The notes beneath the pieces were generated by a model. It had not been told where the DNA came from, made no database searches, and was given only the letters and a program-made list of their open reading frames with translations. 22,270 nt of DNA from a virus. Shown one piece after another: positions 22,229 to 22,270 of the stretch. Location: positions 1 to 22,270 of IMG/VR virus record IMGVR_UViG_3300031566_000404; one strand, given 5' to 3'. A program made the position numbers and the translations under genes. Each line of letters starts with the position of its first letter. The first letter of the stretch is position 1.

Positions 22229-22270
22229 ATATGTAGAGAGTTGGGAGAACGAGGGACTGGAGGCAGGCAA

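Noticed and set aside
1-22270. Gene transfer agent instead of a phage
   Set aside because: Gene order would fit both, but the GTA hallmark tail genes (such as a large TIM-barrel tail protein and a P60-type peptidase) were not seen; it cannot be fully excluded.

Overview
The window is the late (structural) half of a tailed double-stranded DNA phage or prophage of HK97-like siphovirus type. Every convincing gene lies on the + strand. DNA is GC-rich throughout. The genes are tightly packed, with ATGA, TGATG or TAATG overlaps at many junctions. No integrase, repressor, replication gene, tRNA, CRISPR array or reverse transcriptase is visible, so lifestyle cannot be decided. The host cannot be named. 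The GC-rich coding, a lipoprotein with a classic lipobox, and an intergenic 'GGAATTCGG/CACTCCGCATTC'-type repeat suggest a GC-rich, possibly environmental, diderm bacterium; this is inference.

Layout. (1) 91-2276: DNA packaging, with a P27-like small terminase subunit and the large terminase, closed by a strong intrinsic terminator at 2335-2370. (2) 2403-9124: head module, with a two-helix mini membrane protein, a portal with a long C-terminal extension, an S49/SppA-type prohead protease, a major capsid protein with an N-terminal delta-like coiled coil, and three probable capsid-surface or accessory proteins, one of them a parallel beta-helix. (3) 9138-11300: neck, with a gp6-like connector, SPP1 gp16-like head closure protein, HK97 gp10-like protein and DUF3168-like tail terminator. 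(4) 11315-14278: tail tube, tail assembly chaperones G and G-T joined by a -1 frameshift at A AAA AAC (12133-12139), and a 601-residue tape measure protein that predicts a tail of roughly 90 nm. (5) 14439-16873: a very short tail-tip/fibre module, including a Ser/Gly/Pro/Thr-rich protein with five identical 30-bp repeats and a six-cysteine C-terminal domain. (6) 16870-19837: three overlapping enzyme genes, a GT2-fold glycosyltransferase with polypeptide-GalNAc-transferase-like motifs, an FkbM-type methyltransferase and a BchE-like radical SAM protein. (7) 19842-22098: eight small genes, mostly membrane-associated, that look like a holin/spanin/lysis-accessory cluster although no endolysin is present. 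(8) 22137-22270: an intrinsic terminator followed by a sigma70-like promoter for a gene beyond the window.

The most unusual property is the repeated use of (Gly-Ser)n tracts in four virion proteins (connector, head closure, tail tube, fibre). In the connector the tract introduces a whole extra beta-domain into an otherwise ordinary gp6-like fold. The glycosyltransferase/methyltransferase/radical SAM cassette sits directly behind the Ser/Thr-rich fibre gene. I propose as a testable hypothesis that this is a virion-protein modification system that glycosylates Ser/Thr-rich linkers and tails. A second class of observations is regulatory or architectural: the programmed frameshift, the terminator inside the late operon, the GC hairpins between capsid genes, and a 21-bp repeat array in the gap behind the tape measure gene.
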